The notes: generated by a model from the sequence alone, not told the origin. A stretch of 64,000 bases of DNA from Liolophura sinensis (GCF_032854445.1 NC_088300.1:61354984-61418983); one strand, 5' to 3'. Counted from the first letter of the stretch, positions 13,101-26,500 are shown. Made by a program: numbers and translations.

Positions 13101-16100
13101 CAGTAGCACTTTAGGTAAGGTGATGAGAATAATTTCACCCAGCTAAGTGTCTATGCGTATGTTGACTCGGCAGGTGTTCACTGTTGAATTCTCCTTTAAA
13201 ATACATGTTCCATGCATCATCTGTGTACCATTTTGTGATTTTCAGGGGCAAACCTGAAGGTAGAATATGACATCAGAATATTTTTCCGACGAGTGTTCCT
13301 GAATCAGTGTGAGTCAGTCCAGGATCGTGGATTCTGGCTCACAAGAATACTGAAGCCATTTCCACTCGTTCACCAGGCCAGGCTACTCTTCATTCTGTAT
13401 GGACCAGTAGTTGAAGGTGGGCTATTATGATTAAGCACTTGTCACATTACTGTTCTTTAGAATTGTTATACATTATTATCGCGGCATAAGCTGGTAACGG
13501 TTGACTCCAGTAGCTGATGAAAGTATGGCTCATATTAATTTATTTATGTGATTGGTGTTTTATACTGTATTCAAGAATATTTCAGTTATACAATAGCGAC
13601 TAGCATTATAGTGGGAGGAAAGCGTGCCGAGCCCACATTAAACACACAGCCTTCCACAGGTTGCCAATAGACCTTCTCAAGTACCACCAGAGGGAAGCCA
13701 GCAGGAAATGGATTTGAACCATATTACTTTGTGAGGAGCTCCTGATTCAATGTTCTGCTCCAGCACGCTCACTACTTGGCCACGGAGGTCCACGTATGGT
13801 GTATAGGAAGTACATGTTCATGTTATTAATACATGTGTATAGAACCAGTTAAAGAGTGAGACCTTATGCAGCAGTAAATGTGAACGGAATGTGTGTCATT
13901 GTACATCAGACAAATACGTACGTTTAATATTGGTATATCTTGTCTGTTTTCATGAAATGCTGATGTCAAGTATTGTTGACAAGTTTTCATAATTATTTGG
14001 ATACATATACAATTATTACTGTTAATTTTACCTTGTTACTCTATAGCATAAAAATGTCTCTGCCAAAATGTTCAGTGTGTTGTAGGCTTTCAGTGGGATT
14101 AAAGTTTTACAAAAATGTCAGCGACAAGTGAAATGGGATTAACATTAGCATTCACTTACAAAAACAAGACAAAAATGAATGATTCATTGTGATCATGAAC
14201 CATACAAATCACAATTCACTTGAAGTTTCATTGACTCTTTAACTTTAAAAACAAGTAGTGGTAATGAAAACTTTTCAGAATTATGTTTAGCGTTATAGTA
14301 GATCTGTCTGAAGATAATGTGCAACTTTACTTTCCTCTACAGAAGAAATTAGCTGGTATGAGATGTGCGACACATCCCCAACAGGGTCAGAACAGACAAG
14401 CTATTATTTCAAGGACCTTGCCAATACAATCCAAATTCTTCACTGCAAAACTCAAGAGTGGTCAGAAGATGACATAATCAGTGTAATGGATGAACTTTCA
14501 TGTGAGTAATGCTTTGATAATGTACATGTAAGCAAGTGTGCTGAAACAGATAGATATTCCTTAAAAATCTTCAGATACCACCTGCATACCTGTAGCTGTT
14601 CCTTTAATATCTGAATTTTTTGTCTGTTTTTTACTTGTTGTAGGTATACCAGAGGAATGGCTCCCAGAAAATTATGCAAATCTGATGCTACTTTGTGGTG
14701 ATACTATCACAACAAAAACTTTGATTAGCAAGGCAATAAATGGTCGAGTGCTTGAGCTGTCTAGCATCATTGCATCACTATGTGGGGTAACTAAACGTTC
14801 ACTGTAATTCAGTTTACACATTATCTTATCTTACAGTATTAATCCTATACTTAATAATGCCATGTGTAAAGATGGTTACAAATTTGTTGGCTCACATATT
14901 ACATGCACCAGTCATCAGATTGCTGGCAATTTTGTCATTTTATTGACATGTACATATTTTCCTTCAAACCATGCTCTTCATTTTACAGTACTTTTTCTTG
15001 TAACATGTAGTTGAGATATCAGTAAAAACCTACCTTTTTAAAAGCAATTTATTGCTCCATTGGGAATAGCCGATCAAAATGACACATTGATTTTACACTA
15101 GAAGAAAAAATAAAAATTTCACCATACTGCATAATGGTTATTTCAGGTTTGCTCAAAGAATGGATTTAGCCAAGACTATGTCATAAGTTTGACCCAGAAG
15201 ATTTTAGAAATCATGGACAGCGCTAAAGAGAGAGTGCATCTAATTACCTCTATAACAGAGAATTTCAAGGAGCTTTTGATTGACCTTCATGACTTTTCTT
15301 CCCAAGGTAATTTTGCACAATGAATGTTTGAACTACGGCATGCATCATGGAAAGCATTATGGCAACAAGATCAAAAACTCAAGCCAGTGTTTGCACTGCA
15401 AATGACAACCGTGGTGTTATTATATTCGCACACTATAGACTAACAGTGATACGTTAAATATGTATGGGCGTGAGATAAAATTTCAGGACCAGTGACTAAC
15501 AGTTGATATATTGCTTGACCACCCATTAAATTAACAGGACAAATTATGGAAGTGAACGTAAAGTTTGCCATTATATATACACAGAAAAAATGATATAGAA
15601 CACTGTCATCACATTAAAATATGTAAAAAAATTCTATAAAGATTTAAAAGATGAGAAGATGAAGTTCAGCATTGGGAATTAGCAGTGACGGACAATTCAC
15701 TCTGAGTAGCCATGTTGTAGAATCCCCTATGAACTTGGCCAATCACTGGTTCTGAAAGCGGCATGTGAAAATTGGCTGTCATGTCAAGAAACCTATTAGC
15801 TCTCAATTGTCAGTGTGGTTTCTTATAGTGGACAGACAGATATCAATGCAATAAATTGGATTTTGCAGTTAAAGTGTTAAACTGATGCATTTTGAACCAC
15901 ACATTTATGAGTAGGCAACGACTGCCCATGTCACAATGCGTACGTTGGGCAGGATACTGCAGCAGCTGGGCAGGGTGAGCTGGCAAGAAAACCACCTCAG
16001 GAGAGTCTTTGCTTGAAGAAAAATATTGTGACTTTGCATTATTTTTCCTTAGCAAAGTCAGAATTATCACGAAAATATCTTCCCAAAATCTGAATGAAAG

Positions 16101-16983
16101 GCTCAGTTATCAATCAGAAGGTCCTGCTATGTTTGGTAAATTCTTTGAAGTCGGTACAGCCAGCTAGGCAAAAATGCTTTAATTACACACATGCAGGACG
16201 AGGACGAGCAGGATCATTATAACACAATGCTTGTGTCCATGAACATCTCCCTGGCCGAGCGCCAAACTAAAAGAAACATCGGCCCTTTGAACAGCACATA
16301 GCTGATACTCTCTGGTTGGGTATCAGGCGTTTTGTTTGTATTTTCCCATTGTCATATTGCTTAATATCAGTGGTACGGAAGAGCTCCAAGGTGTTGTGAC
16401 GTCACTCTAGATAGCTATAACATGGCAAAATGGCATCACAGAATGAGTGGCTAGGTACTGACGATTGTTGCTATTTATTTTGTTGATAAGCAATGTGAAT
16501 TTGATAAAATTTCTTTTTACAACATTTCTGAAATACTGCTTTGTTAATTAATTCAGCTTTAGTGGCTGACTTTATGTTCACTTGAATGAATTTTCATTGC
16601 ATTGTTAAGATCATTCTGTAGTTGATTTATGCTTTTTCTGACGCTGGAGAAAACTGCTTGAGAGAGGGATTTCCGGTACAGTTATTTACGCAAAGTTGTC
16701 TTTGAAGGCACAGAAAACATGGCCATCTAAATCATTTAAGCGCATCATAAATGAATTATTAAAATGTTACAGCATACAGAAAACAAAGCACAGATGGGGA
16801 TTGATCAAAATTTTGCAACAAAACAAGCACTGCAATTTCTAAGTGATGACGTGGTTACACTTTTTATTTTTTCTTATTTCAGATGATCGTCAGCATGAGG
16901 AATTCCTGTACATGGTATCTGCTGTCACTCAGCTCACGAAGAAGGCCCTTCATTTTGCATTCAAGGATATGCTTTCATCATAG
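10186..16983 (+). CDS. FBXO47: F-box only protein 47 (FBXO47), ten coding exons
   Basis: F-box proteins supply substrates to SCF ubiquitin ligases; vertebrate FBXO47 is linked to meiosis. Exons: 10186-10354, 11697-11864, 12110-12186, 12659-12845, 12962-13114, 13246-13416, 14343-14501, 14644-14786, 15147-15306 and 16883-16983. They total 1488 nt, or 495 residues plus stop, all in phase. Seen: the N-terminal KKLRRSNR shared with the family; the F-box at about residues 40-80 (GYFDILPIELKYHILGYF, then KDLSILTITSKMMRNLV); LTCFGKFLHTVLAGWDEAEC; FWLTRILKPFPLVHQARLLF; DIISVMDELS; and a C-terminus ending FKDMLSS. An acceptor lies 7 nt upstream of the ATG. Exon 5 (51 codons) is absent from the vertebrate protein as I recall it. 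A polyA signal AATAAA is at 17309-17314. Confidence 0.93.
11224..11488 (+). mobile_element. Full-length SINE-1 with 11-bp target-site duplication
   Basis: The tRNA-like head is aggggcctatgtggtcgaga with B box gagttcaagtcc. The body contains gtgggaaggtcagctagcaa, and the tail is caccaatcagacaaataaat. AATTAGTGCTG occurs immediately before (11213-11223) and after (11489-11499), as expected for LINE-driven insertion. It lies in FBXO47 intron 1. Confidence 0.9.
12962..13114 (+). CDS. FBXO47: FBXO47 exon 5, candidate extra or cassette exon
   Basis: The exon is 153 nt with phase 1 at both ends, so skipping it leaves the frame intact (exon 4 KPG joins exon 6 ANLKVEYDIRIFF directly). It encodes a basic, Tyr-rich stretch containing KWAPRVYDRRK and QQFYQIYKELGHRGH. 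The donor TTTAG|GTAAGG is strong and the acceptor gctacag is weak. A stronger pyrimidine tract precedes tcctagtcag at about 12983. That acceptor would also stay in frame if exon 4 used a downstream donor (GTT|GTAAAA). Confidence 0.6.
13532..13791 (-). mobile_element. SINE-1 copy, old
   Basis: It reads from the tail atttatttatgtgattggtg through gtattcaagaatatttcagt and agaccttctcaagtacc to a head ending cttggccacggaggtcc. It is heavily diverged. It lies in FBXO47 intron 6. Confidence 0.75.
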
Positions 16984-17856
16984 AATGTGATACATGTATA
17001 CATACATTTGGCCAGTGGTTCTTAATATTTGGTTGAACTGTGATACTAAAAATGTGATAATAATTGTTATCTTTACACCCAGTCATGGTTTCACACCTTA
17101 ATCTTTAATGTGTAAATTATAACATACTAGTATATTTACCCATGTTAAGTAGGCAACCTCAGTAGTTTTTTAGGGTGGAATTTTAGGGGTGGAATAGAAA
17201 ATTGTTAGGCTGCAAAATTATTTAACAATTATACTACATGTGTTGGACCTTTTATAGTTGTTGTCCTGTGTTATGATCGAATGTACAATGTATGTAAATG
17301 CATACATAAATAAAAGTAATTGTGCATAATATTTGAGTCCTTGATTTAAAGACATTGTAAACTTTGCAAAATTTTGCTTCAAATAGATGTTTCAAACAGT
17401 GCTTGGCCATCTCAACTATCTTCACACATGAATTGATAATTATTTAAGGGTGCCTGAAGAAAACTAGTCATCTTTGGCAAGTTACTGACAAACTTTTCCT
17501 CAGGTGAAATACAGACTTGCATATCTGTGGAAAACAAGTAGCATTTTAATGAACGACTGCAAATCATCAATTAAGGCCCACTGAGTTTGACGTAAAACAC
17601 CAATCAAATAAATATATCAGTTAAGGCCCTTACGAATAGTGAGAGATGGGAATTTACAAATTTCTTGTATAAAGGCTGGAATTGAACCTGCACTTCTTAC
17701 GATGTATTAAAGCAGTATTGCAACAATCCATTTGTGCTATCCTTCTTCTTGCTGTCAAACTGTGCATTAGTTCATATTTTGTCAAATGTTTTGATCAGCT
17801 CATGCACATGTATCAATTCATTCAACCAACATTTAATGTACTTGCCGTGGAAGGGC

Positions 17857-18602
17857 AACAGTGCATCAAAAGCAAATTCCCTCTGAAACTGTGTTTGACA
17901 TTTACAAAAACATTTGCTCTATCGTTGTGAAATTTTGCACAGTATTTCAGTAATCAAGTCAACATACTGTAGCAAGGATTACTCTGTAGACACAGATGTG
18001 CTCCTATGAGTATGTGCAAATGCATTATCGGTTGGATTTTCAACATTTTACAAACAGATTCAAGATTGCAATGGATTTCTTTTTATGGATGACAATGCTC
18101 GTCCTCATTGTGCCAGAGTGATAAATGTTTTCTTTGAACATGCAATGGCCCGGTAATTCCCTAAATCTCAATCCTGTTGAACATTTGTGGGACCAGTTGA
18201 AACAGTGTATCACCGTGTTACAACGGTGTCCAATCTTGATGATGTTAGACATCTGTTTCAGGAAGAGTAGTTAATCATCCCTCAAAATCGGATCATATGC
18301 CTCATTAACACGATGCGAGCTGACTGTCTCAGTGTGATACAAAAGCGTGGTGGTTATACCAGATTTTAACATTATCTGGTTGTACAGGTAGCCAAAATTA
18401 TCTATAATCTTCTAAAATTTTCAAAATCTGACTGATAATGCGTTTGCGCATGCTCATTGCAGCACATCTGTAATCCTTGCCACAGTGTGTTGACTTGATT
18501 ACTGAGATGCTGTGTGCAAAATTTCACAACAATCAGGCAAACATCTTGGTAAATGTCAGACATGGTTTTGGGGAGGGGGGGACTTCCTTTGATGCACTGT
18601 TT
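17857..18602 (+). mobile_element. Tc1/mariner relic with about 200-bp terminal inverted repeats
   Basis: Inverted repeats at about 17857-18058 and 18410-18602 match over most of their length; for example cagtaatcaagtcaaca on the left pairs with tgttgacttgattactg on the right. Between them are fragments of a Tc1-type DDE transposase C-terminus: FMDDNARPHCARVI near 18080-18125, then, after a stop and a frame change, LNPVEHLWDQLKQ near 18168-18206. The two outer thirds of the transposase are missing, so this is a dead deletion derivative. Confidence 0.8.
18080..18206 (+). pseudogene. Tc1-like transposase C-terminal remnant
   Basis: It retains the second catalytic Asp segment (DDNARPH) and the NPVEHLWD segment carrying the third acidic residue. 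They lie in different frames, with an in-frame TAA between. Too short and broken to act. Confidence 0.8.
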
Positions 18603-20541
18603 ACATATATATATATATATATAAATATCCACCAAAAACACGCCAAATGTGCCATGAAATCACTAGACATACAGATAATCACATTAAACTAACTCATAAT
18701 ACCAGTAGCCTTGTTCAACAAATACAGCCCATAGCATTTATTTTAAAGTTATTTCGTTCATGAAAATAAACCATGAAAGACACTGTAACACTCTATATTT
18801 CAATTAAACCATTCTACCTTGCTGCATTCAGAACATAAACACATTTTGCACTAAACTGAAAGAAAAATCTTAAATGTGATGAAGGTAGTCCAGTTCAGTA
18901 CAAATGATCATTTGGATCCTCCAGTTAAATCATTCACCTAGATATGCTGTATCACATTCCAGTACAAAAATATATAGCACAGGATATATATCAGGCAGAC
19001 ATTACAAGTGCGTGTGTTATTTTAAACCCATTCATTTACCAATTTATAGCCTGAGTATCAGTCACTTATTTCAGTCTATTTTTTTAGAGTATGGGCTGAC
19101 AAGAATCTAAACCATTATGGGAATGAAAATCAAATGAGAAAGAAACACATCTGTTTAGATAAATAACATCAGGTATTATACAATCTAATTTTCTTGCTGT
19201 GACAGCTTGAAATAACAAGAAAACAAGGTGAATTTACGAGACTATAGCTGAGAAAACATGGGTAATTTGCATATGCCCTGGCCTCCTTATGCTTGCATGA
19301 CTGTTCTATTTTCAAGCCATAATTCTGTTTCAAGAATAATGATGAAGCAACAGCACGATACTCAGGTTACTATTTTGAAAGATTTTTTTTTTTTTTTTTT
19401 TGATTCCCTTCTACCTCATACTCTTGAACAGTCTTTCCTATTTGAAGGTGATACAAGATGTTTTTGCCTTGTTGTTATCTTGATCAACCAACACACAAAA
19501 GGTTAGTTTTGAGATACAACTACAGAGTGGCATCTCTTTGGTATATAACATTATCACATAACCGCACGCAAGGGTCAATTTGCAAATTTATAGATGGGGT
19601 GGTATATAGAGTAGTATAGAAAAGTAAACAAAACAGAATTGAATTACTCTTCTGAATTATGGTCTTTGGTGGCTTTGGGTGTCAAAGATTGCACAATTTA
19701 ATATTCTGTTAAATTTTATGTAAAGATGAATACTGCCAGTGCTGTAAAGTGATTCTAAGTATAGATTCTTTTCATTATGACCTCTATCCGTTTTCGACAA
19801 CTGATTGGCTATTTCATGCAAAGTCACGCCCTCTCTTCATGTCACTGGTCTGTCAGTGTGTCCACCCAGCAGCCGTTGTGATGTCACATGGTCGGTGACC
19901 TGTCAATCAATCTCTGCTCGCTCGGCACACGTTTTTTTTTGCTCCGCCCCTACTATCTTCACATGAAGACGTTTTCTTCATCAATAAGTACTTTGGAATT
20001 AAAACCTGTGATTGGCTGAAAACACCATCGATAGCCAATCTGTCGTCTAAGTACAATTGTTGCAAATGTGATTTTTCTTGCAACTATAAAGTCATAAGCT
20101 TCCCTTTTTTAGTTCAATGTTTATTACATTGAACAGTCATGCATTTACCAGTTATAAAATGACCAGCAATTATTCAAAAACAAAAAAAAAAAAACAATCA
20201 TTCATGGTTTGTTAATACAATGTATTAGTCACTGGCCAACCAAAGCAACAAATGTATTTCTATTCCTGTACATTATTATCTGTAGTCATATTCAATACCT
20301 GTAATTGTGTTATGCTATGTTCACAATGAAATAAGACGATGTAAGTTTTGTATCAAACACTGCAAGTTCACTATATAAAACATTCTTATATACATGTATT
20401 TAAAAAAAAAAAAAAGATAAAAAAGACAGTATATGCAGGTGTGCAAGTTTGCATCAGTCACATCATGAAATCTTAATCTCCCTTTGAGGATGGTTTCCCA
20501 CAAGATCTAGACTTGAAGATATTCCTACGGTATAACATACA

Positions 20542-23500
20542 TCAAGACACAACTCTTTCTTCTGGTGTGCTATCCTGCGAAGTTTCGTAGCTACCACTGA
20601 TTCGTAATGAATGTCGTCGTAATCGTTCGTGAGCTTGACGTCTGAGAGCCGTGTTAAGACGCGATGCCCCCCACATCCAAACTCTTTCTGGTATCAAGGC
20701 AGAGAACCAAGACTGAAAAGAAGGAATATATTCTTAAACTGGCATCAAACTGGCATCAATCTGGCATCAATTCAAAGACATAAGTTATGTGTGTGTTGAG
20801 AAGCAGAGGTGGCTATTTCACACTCAGGGTTTAAATCCCCATCATACACCCTTCTCAACAGGTGGATAACGATTTTATCTCTACAATATTTATCAAATAG
20901 CAAGCCAGTTTTCAGTATATGTAAAGATGAACTAAGAACACTCATGCAAGCTTTGTCGACTGCAAACAGTGCTGGAATAGTTGTTTGACGTCACAATGAC
21001 ATGTCATGAAATGCAGCATCACAAAAAAAAAATGACATCAGCCTGCACAGTAATTTAGCCGCGCAGGTATAAATTTAGGCCTGTCTGGGACTATTTATAC
21101 CCTCAAGCCTACATGTATTTAGCCTATTATGCTTAAGATATTTCTGTACAAAAATTACCTGCTATCTAAAAAAACGAATCAAAACACAACTCAAAAAACT
21201 AGAAAACATGATAACTTTGCTTCTTTAAGTTTTTAACTGTGTTTCGACCACATGTAAATCTGCAGTAGGAGTAGAAACCTAAACTTGCACATTAGGTTAA
21301 TCAGTTCAATTGCTGCTTCCTACCTGTATGGTGTGAGGCCAATATCCAGTCGTTCTGTTGGAGTAGCCTAAGGTGGAGACAGCATGTTGAGCATACACTG
21401 TGGCGGAGGGAATAAACAGGCCAGACTTGGACAGGGTCTTGCTGAATTGCGTCATTCTTGTGGCAACGTAGAAGGGCAGCAATGACTGAACCACAATGCC
21501 TTTGTCCTTGTATTCATATCCAATGGCTCGTGCAAAGTAATCCAGATAGCTCTTTGAAAATAAAAATATAGCAATACATGTATTAATTGGCATTTTTTTT
21601 AAAACAAGCATTTGGTATAAACAATAACCTACACTGTATTTCACCTAAAAATCCATCAAAAATGTACATCTTTACAGGTAAATGAAGGTCATGTAAGTTC
21701 CCTTCAGCCATGTCAAAAACTGAAATATAATAGTGCCAGAAATGAATATATAACTGACCTTTGTAGCAGCATAAGCTGTCATCTGAGGAGTAATTTGGGA
21801 ACAGGCACCTGATGATACTATAACAATTGCTCCTCTTCTCCTGAGTGAGAGCAAACATAAATTAATAAATAAATATAAAGCACAAATTCACAATACATGT
21901 AGCCGTGACATTCCCTGTATAGAATTTTGTACGGTCATGCACTCAGGCAAATGCTCAAAGCTATGATGCCAAAAATGTGACTGACCGACCTATCAGTTTA
22001 CAGAGCTGCTAAGTCACAGGAAAAAAGATCTACTTTCTGTGCTTAGCTGATTCTTTCGCTAATTCTTCAGCCGTTGTGCAACCAATATTTTAAAACGTTC
22101 TGAGAGAAATATTGGGTGTAGAGAAATAATTTGCACAGTTTCAGGAAGCTTTCATCTGCAGTGACACTAATAAATCATTTTAGCCTCATTTTCATAATAA
22201 TAGCATGCATGAATTCCAGTCCTTTGAAAGGGTTGAATCTTTACAGTAAGTCTTGAGAAGCCCCTACTCTCAATATCTTGACATCAGTCATTGAAATCTG
22301 GGACCCACCTGGAATAGTCCTCTTTGGTGTTTCTCTTGCTGCTGGTTTCTATCTACCACCCATTGTTTTGGTTGTGTTAAAAGATCAATTAATGAATGCA
22401 TGAATGTGTTTGGTTTTCATTCGTAATTTGAGTACAGAATGTGGCCCAACATGTAAAAGTACAAAAAAGCTTCTCAGCTTTCTTCTTGCAGTGTAAAAAT
22501 TGCTTTAAACTACACTGTACAGTTTTCCTAAAGCCCCAGCAGTCAGTCTTGAAAGTCAGTAGCCTGCCATGGTGACGTTACTGGTAATAGTTGTCAGAAC
22601 AATTTTGCCTGGAGTGAGAGCCAAATTAGAGGTGCTAAGCTGGTGCCACGTTCCCAGAACCACAAAACAGGAATCAAGCAAGTGCTTTGATTTATTTATT
22701 GATTTGATTGATGTCTTACGCTGTATTCAAGAATATTCCATTACACAACGGCGGCCAGCATTTTGGTGGGAGGAAACCAGGCAGAACCTGGGGTGGGGGG
22801 GGGGAGGCTCAAAGTGACCACATTGGTGAGAGGCTCCTGGGTCATAGCACCACGTGGCGTGCTAACACCCTCAGTCACAGAGGCCCTCCAAGTACTTCTA
22901 AAATACAAAGCTAGTGCTGTAGTATGTCATGAAAGGAGCTGGTCTTGAACCCACCTTTTAACCATTTGCGGGAGAATCATATGTGTCATCTGGAATGACA
23001 GAAAAGCAATGGACATCATCAGGTTTCACATACATCAAGGACTATCGGCATTTAAATCTATGCAATCACAGAAAGAGAATTTCTCATCCAAAGCACATTA
23101 TTACAGCAATATGATCAAATCTAAAAATTTATGCAAGGGAAAAAGAGATAATACATATATTGTACTGATAATTATTTATTTAGCAGATTGCTGTTTAATG
23201 CCATACATAATACTCAAAAATTTTTCACTCGTACAGTGGTAGTCAGTGTAATGCCTGTGTAATACACCAGCTTTTGGAGAGTCATTCATAAACTTTCCAT
23301 AGTGCAATACTGGTGAAAGACAAGTGGTCTGCACACAAAGTCGAAGGAGAGTTGAGACCACTTATTGTCAATAAGGCCTCACAAACAATGATAGTAGGGG
23401 AATATACACATTCCCTGTCCATGGCTGGGTTGAATATATTGTATTGATGACAAAGGTCCACATTAAAATGCATTTACATACACATGTAACTCACCATCGT

Positions 23501-26500
23501 TGCAGCAGCTACATTGACGTTTACAAGCTGCCATAATCTCTGGGAAAGAAAGTCAAGTAACAATTTATATTTGTATCACAGAACAATTTATTTACAGTTG
23601 TTTGTATTTTGTGCGCAGGAACATCTTCACATGTAGAATTTAAAGGAGTTAACACTTGTTTGATGATTAGACATCTAAAAATGTAGAAGAAATGCATATC
23701 TGTAGATGCAACTTTTAAGGGGACTATGAAGAAAATGATTTTCAAGGACTTGATGTTCTATGTTTTTTAGCTCTTTTCCAGGACATTCCGTTTAGGCAGA
23801 AATTCTCATGTGGAGATTTATGGATATTATTTTGGCACCTTATTTATCAGTTTATTTATTTATTTGATTGGTTTTACGCCGTACTCAAGAATATTTCACT
23901 TATTCGACAGCAGTCAGCATTATGGTGGGTGGAAACTGGGCAGAGCCTGCAGGAAATCCATGACCATCTGCAGGTTGCTGGCAGACCTTGCCACGTACGG
24001 CTGGAGAGGAAGCCAGCACGAGCTGGACTTCACAGCGACTGCATTGGTGAGAGACTTCTGGGTCATTACGCTGCGCTAACCAACTGAGTCACAGAGGCCC
24101 CCCCCCCCCACACCATTATTTATCAGTTCATTTGGAAAATAAAATATGGTATTCAGCATTCCACAATAAAGTACTTTAAAAGAATTATTCCAGAAAAAAA
24201 CTCCTTTCAAGGACATTTTTCAGAGATTTCAATGGATCAGTGGGAACATGGCTCATCGGCGTGTAATAAAAAGTTGTAGCTAATTTGAAAATGTTGTGGT
24301 TGTGCTTACCCGTTCAGGTACATCAAGGAACATCTGAGGGTAATCATACATCACACCCACATTATTTACTGAAAGCAAATGAAAACTTTGAAGTTATTTC
24401 ACATAAGTCACAATACAAGGTTTTCTTTAGGTCGAAAAGAGTGCATTAGGTATTACAAAACTGGAAATCTGCAGCTACTGTCCTTAAGAACAATGTCGAA
24501 GTAGACAAAACTATTACAGGTAGTTTACACATACATGTATACATACATTAACACAATAAAAAAACAAATTTTAATTTGGTAGATGAACATAATTTCTTCA
24601 GGAATGACAAGAAATAAATCGTGTCATTTTACAATGGGTTATCCACAGCTGAATTTGGGATTTTCATATGTATATACCCAAAATTCCTATCTCTTTGCCT
24701 TTGATGGCATCTCGGATCCTGTCATACACATCTCTTCCAGCATTGAAGTCGACTGTCACAGCAATTGTTTCCACTCGATACCTTTCCCCTATTCAAGCAA
24801 AAAAACATTCAATCTTAAAACTAATACGTAAACAGTCTGTAAAAATCTGTCAAACAGTCCAAATCATACATAAATGTAACACACTCAATTGCCTCCTTAA
24901 AGTTCACACTGAATGAAATCTGGTAATAAAAATAGGAGATCTAAAATTAGTCAAATGAGAAGTGTATGTATTCCCCACAAGTAAGCCACCCAATACAAAA
25001 AAAAAATGACATGATTTCAAGAGGCTATAATGATCAAATTATACGACATTTGTTCATTCAAAGACAGATACATGTCAGCAGACATCTGAAAGTCTCAACT
25101 TTATGTAGATTAGGCCTAAAATAACAGCACAATTTTTTTTCTACTGGCAATATATCTATTTAATATACTCATTTTACTGTATGTTTTTTGAGGCATCTCT
25201 ATAAATTTTACCTCTGTAAAAGAAAGAGCTCATATTGCTATCTAATATGGAATCATAATATGATGTGCAATGTGGATTTTTTCAAACAAATTCATTACCA
25301 TTTTGCTATTATTCATTGGGCATTGGCAAGGTTGAAATATTCAGTTACACTATGGCAAAATTTCATTCTTTGCAGGCGATCAAGTAAGTCATGCATCTGC
25401 TAGTATACATATTTGTCAAAGTTTCTTACGTATTTCTTCGGCTGCACGGCTGAGCCGATTCTCTCCTTTACTTATTAGAATGATATTTAACCCTTTGCTT
25501 GCAAGTTCCTGAGCATATGCTCTGCCAATCCCTTCACTGCTTCCAGTCACAACTGAAAGAAGCAAAAACACAAGTAGTTTAATACAACAGTTTAAAATGT
25601 TAATATCCAGCATCACATTTCCAGATTTGCAATTAACACAGTAGAGTTGAATTTTGGTATGTGTATTAGAAGTAACAAAATGGTAATAATTACATTGGAC
25701 TCATTAAACTGGTTTAATAATTTACGTTTGCTATGATGCATGCAATTATTTTCTTTCAGGGGTATGACCAAATGTTATGGTATGAACTAGGAGACAATAT
25801 ATTTTGAGTAACCTGATACTTGTTTAACTAGCTACTGTGGAGGAACATAACTGATGGCTACAATTTTACGCTACCACCCTGGTTGACCAGATATCATGAC
25901 ATTTAATCAGAATGCTTCAATGGCTTATTAAAAGTGTGTGTGTGTGTGTGAAGGGGGGGGGGGGGGGGAGGGGGTCATCACTAAGCAATCAGTAAATCCC
26001 TGATAAAAGCATGTCTTAATTCAATTTGTGTCAGAGACTTCAAAGAAACAGGTTAATTAGCTCATGGAGGTAGAATAGTGTGAGTGAATGAGTGCTTGGG
26101 GTTTAGCATTGTCCTTATCAATTTTTTAATTATATGACGACAAAGGAGTCAGAGTGCATGTAATTTGCCTCCTAGGACGGCGTAAAACACCAATCAAAAA
26201 AAAAAAAAAAAAAAATTTGCCTCCTTGTTGCAGGATGGATTTCTACCGCTCTTTTATCTAGTGCTGCTTCAAAGGCAAGCAAGCTGCCCCGTTATAGTTA
26301 TACGAGGCAACCAGTCATTCCACTATCCTCTTCACGCTGAACGCCAAGCAAGGTCTTAGGTGTGACCCAACCCAGAGTTGATCCTGGATCAAATGCCTCC
26401 CGAAGCGGACGCTCCACCAACTTTGCTATTGAGACTGGTAGGTACAACAGATTAGAATATATTTGTTCTACCCCTATGTTTTACATGCAGTTAAAGTTAA

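Larger units (their letters stand above)
16984..20541. other. Convergent spacer between FBXO47 and HSDL1
   Basis: It holds the FBXO47 3' UTR and polyA signal (17309-17314), a SINE-1 tail fragment (about 17586-17618), the Tc1-like relic (17857-18602), a short TA microsatellite (18602-18623), a poly-T tract (about 19383-19402) and the HSDL1 3' UTR. A candidate minus-strand AATAAA is at 20120-20125. No further gene was recognised. Confidence 0.6.

Noticed and set aside
21898-21945. Alternative candidate for the missing HSDL1 exon reading SIQGMSR on the minus strand
   Set aside because: It lacks LP before the G-M and has poor splice context; the 35-nt exon at 22955-22989 fits length, phase and motif.
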